Assembly (NCBI GenBank): GCA_020747015.1
Contig: JAGTJM010000043.1
Coordinates: 1 to 64,000, forward strand
Source of the DNA: Pyrenochaeta sp. MPI-SDFR-AT-0127
Taxonomy: Eukaryota > Ascomycota > Dothideomycetes > Pleosporales > Cucurbitariaceae
DNA length: 64,000 nucleotides
Reading direction: 5' to 3'
Shown here: positions 22,119 to 33,207 of the stretch, in pieces
Layout: every line of letters starts with the position of its first letter
How positions within the stretch are numbered: the first letter of the stretch is position 1
Translations under genes and position numbers: made by a program
Notes under the pieces: generated by a model
Databases searched by the model: none
What the model saw: the letters and a program-made list of their open reading frames with translations, nothing else
What the model was told of the DNA's origin: nothing

Positions 22119-22210
22119 TAGTAGAGTCACCCTTAGCGCTTTCGTGTCCATCTCCCGGGATACGACCGCAGAGGGCGCGAGGTGGAGCCGCTGAATAGCT
22201 CACTCGTCGT

Positions 22211-22557
22211 CCACCAAGCTACTTTCAGCTGCTACTTAGTACCTAACAGCACGATTTAAGAGCTAGAGCCTCAATAATGCTACATAGCATTAGCAAGGCT
22301 GCATCATGTTCTCGATCGTGCCCTGTGTATTACCAAGGTGTGACCATACGTCTTGGCGGAGATGTTTTCCCAATTAGGCAATGCACGTGCATCCTGAAAC
22401 GGGCCGAAACCCAATCTCTAGGTCGTCGAGCAGAATTCAAAAATTGAAAAAGGGCGAGACTGAACTCACCGCCAGAACATTTAAAGGAAGAGGAAAACCG
22501 AATGAAACCGTAAACACTCCTCACTCCAATCCTGTCCATTTTCCAACGAGCTTCGCA
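22211..22557. other. Upstream region of the NTF2-like gene
   Basis: The frame of the following gene is open upstream to 22381, but the conserved domain starts at the ATG at 22558, so this stretch is best read as promoter and 5' UTR. No other gene seen. Confidence 0.45.
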
Positions 22558-22929
22558 ATGAACGTGAACAACAAGCAGATCGTCACTGACGCTTACCAAC
22601 GAATTTTCGGTGATTTGGATGTCTCGGCAGTGGACGACTACATGAGCAAGGATTTTGTTCAGCACAATCCAACAATTGCTGATGGCCCTGCGGGAGTAAA
22701 ACAACTTGTACAAAAGCTTGTTTCACAAGGAGTCCAGAAACAAAAGATCGAGTTCAAGCATGTGGTTGCGGACGGCGATATTGTCATTCTTCATACACGC
22801 TACGAAATGGCAGGGCATGAATGGAGATTTATCGATATCTATCGCGTCGGGAACGACAAATTGGTCGAGCACTGGGATGCAATGATTCAATGGCCTGAGA
22901 CGCGCGCAAACAACAATCCGATGTTCTAG
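22558..22929 (+). CDS. SnoaL/NTF2-like small protein, 123 aa
   Basis: The product starts MNVNNKQIVTDAYQRIFGD and has the compact alpha+beta cone architecture pattern of SnoaL-like (polyketide cyclase-like) proteins: an N-terminal helix, DDYMSKDFVQHNPTIADG, a VKQLVQKL helix, then beta strands with VADGDIVILHTRYE and a terminal FIDIYRVGNDKLVEHWD. Full family length, no introns, no damage. I chose 22558 over the in-frame upstream starts because the domain begins here. Probably cytosolic; could be an enzyme or a ligand-binding protein. No biosynthetic partner lies next to it. Confidence 0.85.
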   Translation: MNVNNKQIVTDAYQRIFGDLDVSAVDDYMSKDFVQHNPTIADGPAGVKQLVQKLVSQGVQKQKIEFKHVVADGDIVILHTRYEMAGHEWRFIDIYRVGNDKLVEHWDAMIQWPETRANNNPMF

Positions 22930-23640
22930 AATGGCCTGGCCCTGGTCACGCTCTCTCTTCAGCCTTTCTATTTCTCGACTCAGGTGTACTGTCTTGGACT
23001 CTTCGGCGTCCTTCTGTGCGAGTGCGGTGGTTCGTTCTCGACGTAGATCTTTGATTTGATCTGCCAAATGGAGGATTTCATCTCGAAGCTGATCCGTGCT
23101 TCGACTTTGGTTTATCTTTGCTTGCTTTTGCATCGCTAGAAGAACCTCCGACCAAAACTCGGAATGATTTCGAAATCGATGTAACGTTCGTGGATGGTCT
23201 AGGATAAGGGACTTTCGAGCTGGTCGGAGAGGGTGGTCAAGTGCAACATAGTCTAAGGGTTTGATAATTTCCGTTGCGTCTCTGACTTTGCCGTGTTTTC
23301 ATGGGTGTCGTCCAGGTTATCCTCGTGATTATCGTCGTTGCTTGGTTCATAGTTGTCCTCATGATCCTAAAAAGGCCAGATTTTATTGAACGCCCTCCTC
23401 TTTTTATCCCTGTATCGGCGTCTTCTGCCAGCTCATTTTTTAATAAGTTTAACCCTCGTTATCGCACTCTCAAATTCCTCATTCAGCACCAAGCCGTCAA
23501 TGTTAATCCCAATGAAATCGCGCACTTACTATATCTGCTCGTCAACGCTGTTTTGCTTGGCGTCACTGTGGAGACATTCTTCGACTTCCGCTTGGGAGTA
23601 GCGAATTGGGCAATTGTCTTCTAGAGAGGCAATTTCGGAC
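22930..23640 (-). pseudogene. Possible relic with a coiled-coil (minus strand)
   Basis: A minus-strand frame from about 23285 reads IIKPLDYVALDHPLRPARKS, then HRFRNHSEFWSEVLLAMQKQ and a heptad-rich segment (QLRDEILHLADQIKDLRRER) typical of a coiled coil. It enters the NTF2-like gene in antisense at about 22929. A further minus frame at about 23500-23640 also looks protein-like but has stops. It could be a retroelement gag relic; I cannot name the family. Confidence 0.35.
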
Positions 23641-23750
23641 CACTCCGCCATTGTCTTAATCAACTGTGCTTGGAGCGATGTATTATCGCTTCCCCATGGC
23701 CGACCAGCAGTATCTGGCTCCTCAAAATAAGGTTATACTTTCCCATTGCG

Positions 23751-24899
23751 CATAGCTGGGCCGATTTGTGCACACTGTGTTCAGGAGCCGAACACATACA
23801 CATGTGTGCACACAACGCTTGAACACGAACACACACATGTGTACACTGTGTACACAGTGTTAAATTGAAATCCTTGATATAGCTAAAAATTAAGCTCGCT
23901 AAATTGGAACCAGTATGTTTGACTTTGCATTCCGGAAGGCCTAGAAGCGCTTTTCGGAGCTTGTAGTCTTCGTCGACCCAATGGGCGCAAATGGCGATGA
24001 AGCTCCGTCGATTAGGCGACGTCCACGTATCGGCGGAAAAGCGGACCACGCTTCTTGCTTTCGATAGGCTCCCTTTTGATGCGTCATGGCGTTGCAGGTA
24101 TACATACGCGATATAAGGTTTAAGTCCTTTGCGAGAGGTAAAAAGCCAATCATCAATCATGGGATTACCCGCAAGGGATAATTCTTTAAATTCCTGCTAT
24201 TCTACGATAGAGAAGGGTAGCCGACGACGACTGACGAGGCTTATTACGGCATTAATATAGCGATTATGGTCCTAGATTATTCGAAGCATTTCTTCCCTTA
24301 AAGGTGTTGAAGCGGCATTTAAAGGCTCTCAAAAATGGTCCTCTAACTTGAACTTCGACTTCGTGGCGTAGATCCTTCAACCGACGGTATAGCAGGTTGT
24401 TCCACTAGGACCAGGTCAACATTAATGCGGTGCTTTCTCCAGAGGTGGGTCCTAGCATTATTGCTATAACTGGTAGCATGGAGGTGGTTTGTGCATTTGA
24501 GACAGTAGTAAAGTTTGCGCTTGTTTTTGTCAAATTCGGGTTCTAATCCACGCGGATCACGGTAAAAGGTCCAAATATAGCCTATTTTTAAAGTCATAAC
24601 GTCGTCACAGCAGTCCTCACAATGGAGTGGGCTGTAGGAGTAATAGTGGTAGTGAATTGTAGGAGAAGCGGAGAGGATATTAGCAGTATTATTAGGATCT
24701 GACCAATCACAGACAAGTTATCTAACTTAATTGGGCATAGCATATAAACTACAGCCAATCAGGAGCCATACAACCGCTCTTCCGAATAAACGCGTGTGCA
24801 CACTGTGTACACGAGACCCGAACACGAACACACACGCGCGAACCCGAACACATACACGTGTGTGCACACAATGTGTACACACACATCGGCCCAGCTATG
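23751..24899 (-). mobile_element. Internally deleted hAT element with CA-rich subterminal repeats
   Basis: The left end CATAGCTGGGCCGAT and the right end ATCGGCCCAGCTATG are inverted copies. Inside both ends are CA/TG-rich motifs such as CCGAACACATACAC and TGTGTGCACACAA, several copies each. The interior holds two transposase pieces on the minus strand but lacks the C-terminal dimerisation domain, so the element is non-autonomous. No matching 8-bp duplication was found. Confidence 0.75.
23848..24597 (-). pseudogene. hAT transposase fragments (BED finger and core start)
   Basis: 24597-24343 encodes YYCLKCTNHLHATSYSNN and ARTHLWRKH, a BED-type zinc finger with C-x2-C and H-x4-H. After a damaged link, 24160-23860 encodes VRFSADTWTSPNRRSFIAIC and AHWVDEDYKLRKALLGL, the start of the RNase H-like core of fungal hAT transposases. 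The frame then runs straight into the CA-rich terminal repeats, so the rest of the protein is missing. Confidence 0.75.
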
Positions 24900-27067
24900 G
24901 TCAATTTCTAAAGCCATACTGGAAGAGTCAAATGAGAAGTTACAAATATTCCAAATCTAAACGATAGGACAAATGTATAGAGCCTCAGATAAGAATAATA
25001 TTATTTCAAATGTCAGATAAGGGTCATCTTGGGCTGAGATCAGAACCAATATAGGCAACAATCTTGGTCTCTGATTCGAAGCAATAGAGTCCTAAGACCC
25101 AGATGGCAGTATTGGCCGATAGCCAGTAAAGCCGAGTAGGTAGTGATCAGGCGGGTGGCAGGTGGCAGACGGTAAAGTGGCTGAATTGAACTTTTGCGCG
25201 GGCCTCATGACTGCAATATGTCCTGCTTGGTGGACTTTCCCGTTATAAAGGTTGGCTAAGTCCCGCCGTCCACTCCCATCCGCGCCGCTGATTTGATGCC
25301 TTAAATATTAAAACTTGATGAAGGAGGAGCGATCTGTAAGCTAACCTATATACGTCGATGCACTGTGAACCGCGAGGGATCGGAATCGCTTACGTCGCGA
25401 CAACCTGATATCCGAAGATTAGATTTCTGTTAGCTTTATCGTGGCTTGAACACTAAATCGCGAGACAGCGAAGACAAGTCTCTCTACGACGAACCCTTTG
25501 CTGAGAGTTTGCATAGAGTATCACTGAAAATTTAGGACTCGTTCACTGAAGAAACTAGAATGCGCTCGAACGTAACCCCAACTTAGATGCTAAGATCGTG
25601 TTCTAGGCGTTATGCACTCCTTGGACGGAAAACTGAGATGCTGCACCCAACTTTCTTGCATATGATCAGAGCGGGAAGGAATTGGACAGCCTGATACCTT
25701 TGCGATGGGAACTAGTTTCACGCCACATCGTTCCTTCTGACATTTCTGTTCTCCCGCCAAAGCCCAGACCCCGACCTAGAGCACCATCACAGCCAAATGA
25801 TGAAATGCTCTACAGCTGGATAGCGCTGGAGGGCAGGAGAAGACGAATAGGGTGAGTAGCAATCATAATGGAGATATGGAGAACGTTGGCGTTCGTTTAC
25901 GTCGAATATCTCGTTTCAAGCCGAATCGTGCATGGCGCCATTCCGCATTTTGACAAAGACGGTCCAGGGAACGGCAATAAGAAAAGTACATAATTTATGA
26001 GATAGCTAAGTCAAAGGTTTGACTCCGATCGAAGCAGCGCGGTGGCTGCCATCCCGCACGCCATATATGTCACCTTACCTCATGGGAAGAAAATAACAAG
26101 AAACTGAACCTGTTACAGTGCTTAGCGAATGCGGCTTCACCCTTGCACGCAGCTGCACATCATCTATCGTTGCTCGCTGACCAGTAATAACTTTCGTTGT
26201 GCCTCAGCTGAGGATGATGCTACCGGTTATGCTTTACTGGAAGGAAAAAAGCTTAGGATTGTCCACAGTAACTGTTTCGGAGCTTTCCGACGCTCCCAAA
26301 GTTTGGGTATATCTTCAGTAAGCTTGCCAATAGGCCATAGCGACTAACGGTTTGTGTTTCCACTCCTCCATAATGGACGAAAACGAATGCGGGTTGTCAC
26401 AAGCCAAGGATCTAGAACTGGTATACAAGATCGACGATCTGCTCTTCTCGCTAGTGACGAGCTTTGATCATAGTTCTGGCCTTCACGAACCAGGTCAACA
26501 CTTTCAGCTGTAAGGGACTATACAAAGCCTCGTAAGGCATATCATAACTATTGTTAATTAAATCGTGGTTCCTTGCGGACATGCCATCTCAGCCCTAAAA
26601 AATCACACCACTTTGATAACCTAGTCTACAAACCTGCCGGGGAACGGGAGCAGCAATAAGGTAACTTTAGGTTTGTGTGGCGTAGGTCATATACATTAGA
26701 CGCAATAGTCGAAGCAAAGGAACTATCGTTTCGCTTAAGCAGGATTCGATCATCACAATAATCGCCAGGATTAAAGGAGGTATGACTCGCTCCGATCTGC
26801 TCTTATACCTTAACTTATTATTCTGGTGTAGATATATGCACCCATACCACCATTTTTTCTCCATTCCACCAGATCATCTATTCAAAGAAGGTGTAAGTGA
26901 CTACGGGGATAGAGGTCTATACGATATTTATCTCTCGCCCTAGCCATCTGTAGACACGGTTCGGGATTTGCTAGGTTCAAATTGCCACTAAAGAAATAGG
27001 GTGCACAACTAGAGCAGCAAATAATAAATTCTCCAGCAACTGGTTTTGCGGGAATATCCAAGGAATA
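24900..27067. other. Gene-poor region (2.2 kb) with one exon-like stretch
   Basis: Most of this is unremarkable. One stretch, about 25631-25854 on the plus strand, reads without stop as DAAPNFLAYDQSGKELDSLI through RPRPRAPSQPNDEMLYSW to GRRRRIG, with a GTGAGT 5' splice-like sequence right after. It looks like a real exon or a relic of one, but no start, partner exon or family could be found. Confidence 0.3.
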
Positions 27068-27259
27068 ATGGAGGAAATTAATCGTCTCCAACAAGACCTT
27101 GCTCACGCAGACTCTGCGCTAAGCCACGAGAAAATCCCGGGTGCGGTACTCAGTCAAATCGAATCACAAATTAATGAAATTAGGGCACAGATACAATATA
27201 TTCAGGAAGTAGTGTTTAATTTAGGCGGTAAGAACCACAGGGAAGAAGTGTCCACCTAA
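27068..27259 (+). CDS. Small ORF, 63 aa, predicted helical
   Basis: The frame starts MEEINRLQQDLAHADSALSH and contains heptad-like spacing of hydrophobic residues through SQIESQINEIRAQIQYIQEV, suggesting a short coiled coil. No family recognised and no conserved neighbour. It could be a genuine small protein or a fragment of a larger one. Confidence 0.3.
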   Translation: MEEINRLQQDLAHADSALSHEKIPGAVLSQIESQINEIRAQIQYIQEVVFNLGGKNHREEVST

Positions 27260-28121
27260 ATACCTTTCGGTGCGTCGCCGGGTCACACATGGACAACCTG
27301 TTTAGCATGGTAAGAATCCCTTAACGTACTCAACAAGCGAGTTGCGCAGACAACGTTAAAGAACTTGACTTATTAAGCAAGGTGAAGCAGACAGGACGAG
27401 TCTCTTCATCATTCAGTGCGGCGGTAGTTTCACCCAATTCAAAAACCGTGTGCTGGAGGCGGAAAGAGCATCAGCAATGCTAAGACATAAGATTGATTAG
27501 ATGAATTTCCATGTCACTTTAGCTTTAGCATCCTTACAGCGCCCTAATCCGAAATTTTATACGGTGTACCTCTCTACATCATATTCACGATAACGACTGC
27601 CGTTATTCCTCACTATTGCCGACACCAATTCCGTTCAATAACATACCCGCTTTACTCATTTACGATAGTCTTCGCGTGATGTCACCGTAAGTCATTACTA
27701 TAGGTGGGTAGAACCTACAAATGTGCGACTGTGTTTTGAAAACAGGTGCACTGCGAAGACCTTGCTTGCTATGAGCTGAAATCGCGAACGCTACACGTGA
27801 ACAAATCATTTCCATACTTTCGAGCAGAACATGTGTACTAATAATCACGGATGTTCCATCCTCTTCGCAAATGCCTCCGGGCGGCGCACGTCCATGCAGG
27901 AGCAGTTCTCCCTAACCTTCTCCGCTCCTGACCTCGACTCCGAGGTTCACCGCGTAACGATCATCCTGGCGTAACGATCACCCTGAACGCCAAAACCACC
28001 ACCTCAACATGAGGCTATTGAGCCACGTACAAGGGCTACTATTGCCAATTTTTTTGGTGTTGAGCTCTAAAGGGCTTGCTTGATATATATAGCTGTTTAA
28101 TTTGGCTGGAAGCTTGGTTTT
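27260..28121. other. No gene recognised (0.86 kb)
   Basis: Short frames only. Near 27955-27985 the string CGTAACGATCA occurs twice, 17 bp apart. The right end runs into the pogo C-terminal relic. Confidence 0.35.
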
Positions 28122-28950
28122 TCAGCCTCGTCGTGACTCAGCAAGTGGATCGCCTGCTTTACCACGTGAGGCTTTCCCATCACTTTGAGGCTTTGCAGCC
28201 ACCTTCTTTTTTAAGGCTGCCTTTGCAGCAGCCTTAAGGCCTATCGTCTTTTCCTTTTGAGACGTTTTGAAGGTTTGTTTAAATCGTTTTTGAGCCTTAC
28301 GAGCAGCTTCTCCAGAGGCCCGTTCAGCAGCCTTTTCAGCCGTCTCCTTCTCCCTCAATACCCTTGCCTCCGCCCTTGCCTCGCGACTTACTTGAGTAGC
28401 CTGAGCCTTAGCCTGCTTCCTCTCCTTACGTTGCCTTGCTGACTCTGCCTTTTGAAGTTGGTGGTGCTCCTCCTCAAGCTCTTGCTGCTGCAGGCGCTCA
28501 TCTGGTTCTTTCACCTTCTTTGGAGACCAAAAAAAAGCTCCACCATGGTACTCCTCAGGCGCCTCCAAAGCCAGGGCCTTGCCTCGCTTTCTGCGCAGCC
28601 TCTCATTAATAAGAGCCTGGTTAAGGCCTTGAGCCTCATGTTCAAGGAGGCTCCTTTGAACTAAGATTGAGTGGTAGGCTTGGCTAAGCTTTTGAGCCTT
28701 TGGATCACGTGTATTCTTGACAACCTCACGCAGCAAGCGTTCAGTCTTTCTCCAATTTGAGACGCTCAAGGCTGAGGAGTTGCTATCGCTTAAGGCTCCT
28801 TCAGAAGGCTGCTTAAGGCAGAATCTTTTGAGTACTGCCTGTGAGGGGCTGTGCAAAGGTTGCCGATGCCTGGTAAGAGGATTGTATTCGATGAAGAAGA
28901 AAGCTATCTCAGGAGTAAGGCAGCATTTATATCTGCCTAACTCCTCATGA
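28122..28950 (-). pseudogene. C-terminal tail of a Fot/pogo-type transposase
   Basis: The open minus-strand frame (28856-28122) reads NWRKTERLLREVVKNTRD, then helical segments and EEYHGGAFFWSPKKVKE, followed by a long Lys/Glu/Ala-rich coiled tail. This is the characteristic C-terminal region of fungal Fot-like DDE transposases (the EEYHGGAVFYSP motif). The DDE core is absent on the right, so only the tail of the element remains. It could be misread as an autonomous coiled-coil protein. Confidence 0.75.
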
Positions 28951-29522
28951 CTCCATGATCGAGAAACTTGCAGAGGTTTCTAGAGCTCCGAGGTTCTCGC
29001 CAACGCTCCGAAGGTTCCACCGAGGAACATTACAACTAGGCTCTAGCCTATAATACGACCGGGCTAATCTGGATGCGAGTACGATTGGAATGACGCAGAC
29101 AGTGAGGTCGTGGCTTCATGGGGGATATACCAGGAGCACGGAGAAGCTTCTTGAAGAGGTCAAGCTACCAGGAACTGACCCATTGGCTAAACTGAGCTTT
29201 GTGGAAGCCTGGGAAGCAGCAAGGCGAAGGGTTACATATGCGGCCCCTCTATAGATTCCAGGTATCCATTTCCACTACGTATCCGTCCACACGACCACGC
29301 TAGCCGTCTATTCCATCAATTCTATCACAGGTTGCGTGGATGGAAATGGAATGGATCGCCAGCCTGATCGCTTCCTCGATCCGGAAAGAATTGAGTGCGT
29401 TACCGTGTGCATCGCATAGTTTCGCTTTTTCGGGTAACTCGCACATCGGACCAAAGCCGAATGTTGGGAAAGCATGGAGTGCGGATTGAAAATCGAAACT
29501 CTGACGGTCGTGCACCGCATCC
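28951..29522. other. No firm gene; one exon-like plus-strand stretch
   Basis: A plus-strand frame about 29065-29254 reads ANLDASTIGMTQTVRSWLHG and KLPGTDPLAKLSFVEAWEAA before a TAG. It looks protein-like but is not assignable. The right part is the 3' flank of the PTH11-like gene. Confidence 0.3.
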
Positions 29523-31039
29523 TTAACTTGATACATCTGGCGAATTCTGGGACTCTTTCGAGGACTTCCATTCGTTCAGCTGTATGTCTCCCTGATAGTC
29601 TGTCTCAGACGCGCTATCGATAGTCTGCTCGAAACTTCCACGTTCAAAGATCGAGTTTTCTTCTGGATATAAATTCGACTTCCGTTTCCTTTCGCGCATT
29701 TTTGATGGATCGTTAGCTGATGGAGCCGACTTCTTGCCTAGGGACAAGCTTTGCAAGGTCGACTTAGCCGATGATCGAATGCTTCGAAGTGCTATCGGGA
29801 AGAGGCGAGGTGCTAACGGTCGCAGAGGTGGAATACTGATGCAGATAATTCCTAGGCTGCACTCAATCACCGACAGGTTGAGACACGGAACAATTGCATC
29901 TGAGAGGTTTCAGTACTATACACCAACCAGACTTTAGTTCAAACAGTCGTCCGGTATCAAGGGGATATGAAGCAGTGGATGTTGTAAGGAGACATCGGTA
30001 CTGACATGTAACGTCCAAACTCCGCAATGTGTATAAGTTTGCAATCCTAATGATGGCGGCTATACAGGCCCTGTGATACGTCAGCCTTTGCTCATCCCTT
30101 TCAGGCTTTTTGCGCCTACCCAGCTCCTCCTGTGAAAAGCAGACAAAGCGTGATTCTTTGCTTTACAGGCATGTGCAATTTCCAGAGATAAGGACAGGGC
30201 AGGGCGCAGAGCACGACATCAGTCGCTACGTTGATCGAGGAACTTGCATATAGGTACTTCACGAAATCCAGGCATTTCGCCTGTGACTTAGTAAAGTCCC
30301 ATGCGCCAGACACAGGATGACATTGGAATATTGTGACGAAGATTCCTACGAACAATCAGCAGAGGCCTTAACCACCACATATTAGTACTCACCTGCGAAC
30401 CAGAGACCAACAATTACAATAGCGGTTAAGTACATCGCAATTCTAAACTTCCAGTCTTGGATAAAACGGAGGTACGATGCTACAATAGCTATCTTGGTGA
30501 AGGCGATGGCGCAAGCGTAGAGCACCTGGCAAACGTATAGGTACTGTTATAGGTAAGCAACGCTTTGAACGGATCGATGGAAAGAATCGTGATTACCTGA
30601 ATGCAGCTCTTTATGATATCGAAAATATGCGTCATCGGAAGCATCCACACATGCGTTCCAAGCCCATGACTAGTAGCTATAACGATGAGCAGACTCCTTC
30701 AACTGAGGTTGATCTACTTACCACTGACGCAGACGGAAGCGAGTGCGGTTGTGAAAACAGCCGCAAGCACGATTAGGACTACGAAGGTAGTCAGCCGATT
30801 GGAGCTACAAAGATGTAACATTGAGCAGCCATACTATCATCAACAAAGACCTTGCGAACTATGCGTATTCGCACGAAGAGCCGCAAGCCGACAAAGAGAA
30901 CGACTAGGACAATGAGTGTGATATTCGCCGTTTTGATGCTGGCGACTTTTGACGAGTTATCGTTGAAGTTTAACTCGCTTGTATCGACGGGGATGCCTCC
31001 AACGGTGACTGTGCCCGAACTGGCCATTTTCATACGCAA
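29523..31039 (-). CDS. PTH11-like (rhodopsin-domain) membrane receptor, 7 exons, 386 aa
   Basis: Exons by splice motifs and frame: 31039-30835, 30778-30722, 30676-30597, 30543-30393, 30345-30120, 30070-30006 and 29899-29523, total 1161 nt. The protein has the seven-span layout of the fungal PTH11/DUF3112-like family: N-terminal segment, TM1 (ITLIVLVVLFVGLRLFVRI), VDDILIVLAAV, the hallmark HGLGTHVW, QVLYACAIAFTKIAIV, FQCHPVSGAWDF, CALPCPYLW, and SVIECSLGIICISIPPLRPL near the end, then a charged cytoplasmic tail. This family senses surface or extracellular cues through G-protein signalling in some pathogens; its ligand here is unknown. Three in-frame start codons lie within the first five residues. 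No damage seen. Confidence 0.85.
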
Positions 31040-32326
31040 TGGAAAGCAACCGTGATAACCGCTGGAGTCGTTATCATGGAATGAGACCGCTCGGAAGGTG
31101 CGCGACGAAAGTGATCATGTGTGAAGCTGTTGATAAAAGCTCATCACAGATATTTGGGTCGACAGGGAGATGCGAGAACGAAATTGTTTGGTCGAGATGT
31201 CGAGGCAGTCTTGCATTACGGACGGCACGGAACAGCTTAGTGGCATTGCATATCAAGAAGCCGGATTTGGATCGTTGCGCATCTGGTTCCCAATCGGCAG
31301 GGACCTGGTGCATTGAAGTCCTGCAGCATCCCACTCAACGTCGTCGGACTCTCTAGCCGCTGGCTGACAGGCTGGATAAACGTTATTAGCGGCCACTCTT
31401 CCGTGCGTCTCCCGGTGTGACGGTCTCATTTCCTGAGAAGAGGACCACTAAGCTGAAAGGGCGCACGAATGACCTGGACACGGAAATGAGAGCTGTAACA
31501 GGCAGCAGCAATGACGGGAGATGCCGAAGTTGAGGGGAAATGGGGACCCCGGAAGTACCGAAGTTGAGGTTTGTGGTTCACGGAAGCGTCTTGCCGGGGC
31601 AATTTAATAAGCGATCTAGCCAATCTGGATTGATCGGCATCGGCTCCATTTCCACGGAGAACCCCAATGACCGGCCATCTAAATATTGGCTGCACACAAC
31701 TGCAAATCTGAAGAGAAGAAGTCGTCTTCTGCATCATTTTACGGCGAGCTTTTTTTTTTTCATTGAGAGAGGAAGAAAGATCAGAACACACCCGAATTCA
31801 ATGTGCAATACCTAGCCACCGAGGCCTAAGGACGCTCGTTTGTCGCAGGCTGTGGATGCCTGCCACCAGCATTCGACATGGGCGGGACTCGAGTCCAAGC
31901 ACCCCATGGATCTGTTGGGGCAGCCCGAGGGATCACCAAGCTTTATCGGCCCGAAGTACTAACTATAGCGGGATTAGAATATGCACAAGCGCAGGGATAG
32001 ACGCTATGTGAGATCAGTGTGGCCAATGGATGGAACGGATCATCGATCCAATCCAACGCCAAAAAATCCAGGGGTATCCAGTCCAATCCAAATCCAGTCC
32101 GGTTCAATCCGTTCAGCCTCAGCCATGGTGGTCTGAGCGGGTGATCAATGTGTATCATGGAAATCTCCACAACGCCCATGAGGATAATTTCGTCAGAAAA
32201 TGCATGGAATGGATTCATCTAAAGTCTGATGGAGAGATCTTGTTACAAAATATGACGTCTTTCCTCATTCGACCGGCTTTTGCCTCATGTCGATGATACC
32301 GGCCTTGTCCCATGAATACACTGTGC
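31040..32326. other. Gene-poor; possible hAT terminal relic at about 32015-32120
   Basis: No gene is recognised. At 32014-32110 CAGTGTGGCCAATGG is followed by many TCCAATCC-type repeats, which resembles the terminal and subterminal sequence of another hAT family; no partner end was found. A run of ten T lies at about 31751-31760. Confidence 0.35.
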
Positions 32327-32934
32327 CAGAGTTGCTATCAATCAATCCAATCAATCTCCTCGTCATGGATTGATTGATTGGATTTTTGATGGCGGACGAA
32401 TTGATTGGATTGGATTGATTTGTAAGCTAATCATACTCCCTAAATTGCTTCAAATAGTCGTCAATTTGGGAGAACGTAGGCTCCTCAGCTAACTTGGGTG
32501 TTGAACAAGCGTCAGGCTTCTTGTAAGGTCGGAGACCTAGTCTCTTCCAGGGCCGAAGACTCTGTAGGGCGCTCATAAGATCAGGCTGCATGCGTAATCG
32601 TCGTACTCCAAGGAGATCTCCCAGCTCGCTAAAGGTTCTCTCGCAATCAGCTGCTGCTGCCGGGATAGATAAGATGTCGATCGCAAAGCGTGAGAGGACT
32701 GCGTACTGTCGTTGCTTTGCCAACCAGTACTTTATAGGGTCTTTTGCAAAGTCATGGCACTCCACCAGGGGAAGCTCAGCCCTCCACTGCTCATACTCGT
32801 CGTCAGTCTCTAGAGCTTGCTCCTAGTCCTTCATTGTAGCCCTCATGAAGTCTGATCGACTAGCTGCGTAAGTAGTGCGTTGTTCCTTAGATGGAGGAGA
32901 CGTAGCTGCCTCGGGAGAGGTGTCAGATTGTCAG
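32327..32934 (-). mobile_element. hAT element 3' end, truncated by Copia
   Basis: The terminus CAGAGTTGCTATCAATCAAT matches the end of the hAT at 10577, with the same ATCAATCC subterminal repeats. Minus-strand 32765-32427 encodes the C-terminal dimerisation domain (ILSIPAAAADCERTFSELGD, then RR and LRPWKRLG). The reading continues rightward to about 32830 and is cut at 32934 where the Copia LTR starts. The other part of this hAT is not found beyond the Copia element. Confidence 0.82.
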
Positions 32935-33207
32935 ATACAAGGTGCGTGCCCGGAAAGAGTATGCTGGTAGATCTACAGCACAGCAGCTAGAGTACGCGAT
33001 ACTGTATTGTAGCACAAAGCTCGGGTGTAACCACTTGGCACACACACACTCCATAAAAGGAGAAAATAGGCAACAAAAATAAATGACAATCGACTTCTGA
33101 CCAAAAACATTCATTAAATTCTGACAACAGGCTAGTGGGATGTAGCTCTTATATACGTATGTCTACCCCAGCCCTATTCCGTGTTTCAGCCACCACGATA
33201 TTCAACA
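32935..33207 (-). repeat. Copia 3' LTR, about 273 bp
   Basis: Bounded by TGTCAGATACAAGG (left) and ATATTCAACA (right), i.e. TG...CA. Reading in element direction (minus), the purine tract AGTGGGAG lies immediately before TGTTGAATATCG, as expected for a polypurine tract next to the 3' LTR. A 50-bp piece of the same LTR is at 10524-10573. No second LTR lies on the other side. Confidence 0.8.

Larger units (their letters stand above)
19655..22210 (-). pseudogene. LPMO-like secreted-protein gene relic, split by a pogo element
   Basis: Minus-strand reading from 20326 leftward gives LCRGHLNLFD, GGSCQVGFSVDRGLTW, FFGNCP and ALFMWVWLN followed by YVNCAKVRI. This order, with paired cysteines, resembles the fungal AA11/AA16-like extracellular proteins (FPCRGY...GGSCQ.SLSYD.G.TW...GNCP...ALF.W.W.N...YMNCA). 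TAG codons in the LFD*EEPQVV*TAG* stretch fit W/Q-to-stop changes. Upstream codons appear to continue across the pogo insertion: joining at the TA gives KALRVTLLGCCDKDG in frame. The signal peptide and N-terminal histidine were not found. Family call is moderate; the split is well supported. Confidence 0.5.

Noticed and set aside
23751..24899. CA/TG tracts considered as simple microsatellites
   Set aside because: They lie inside matching terminal inverted repeats and share longer motifs, so they belong to the hAT element.
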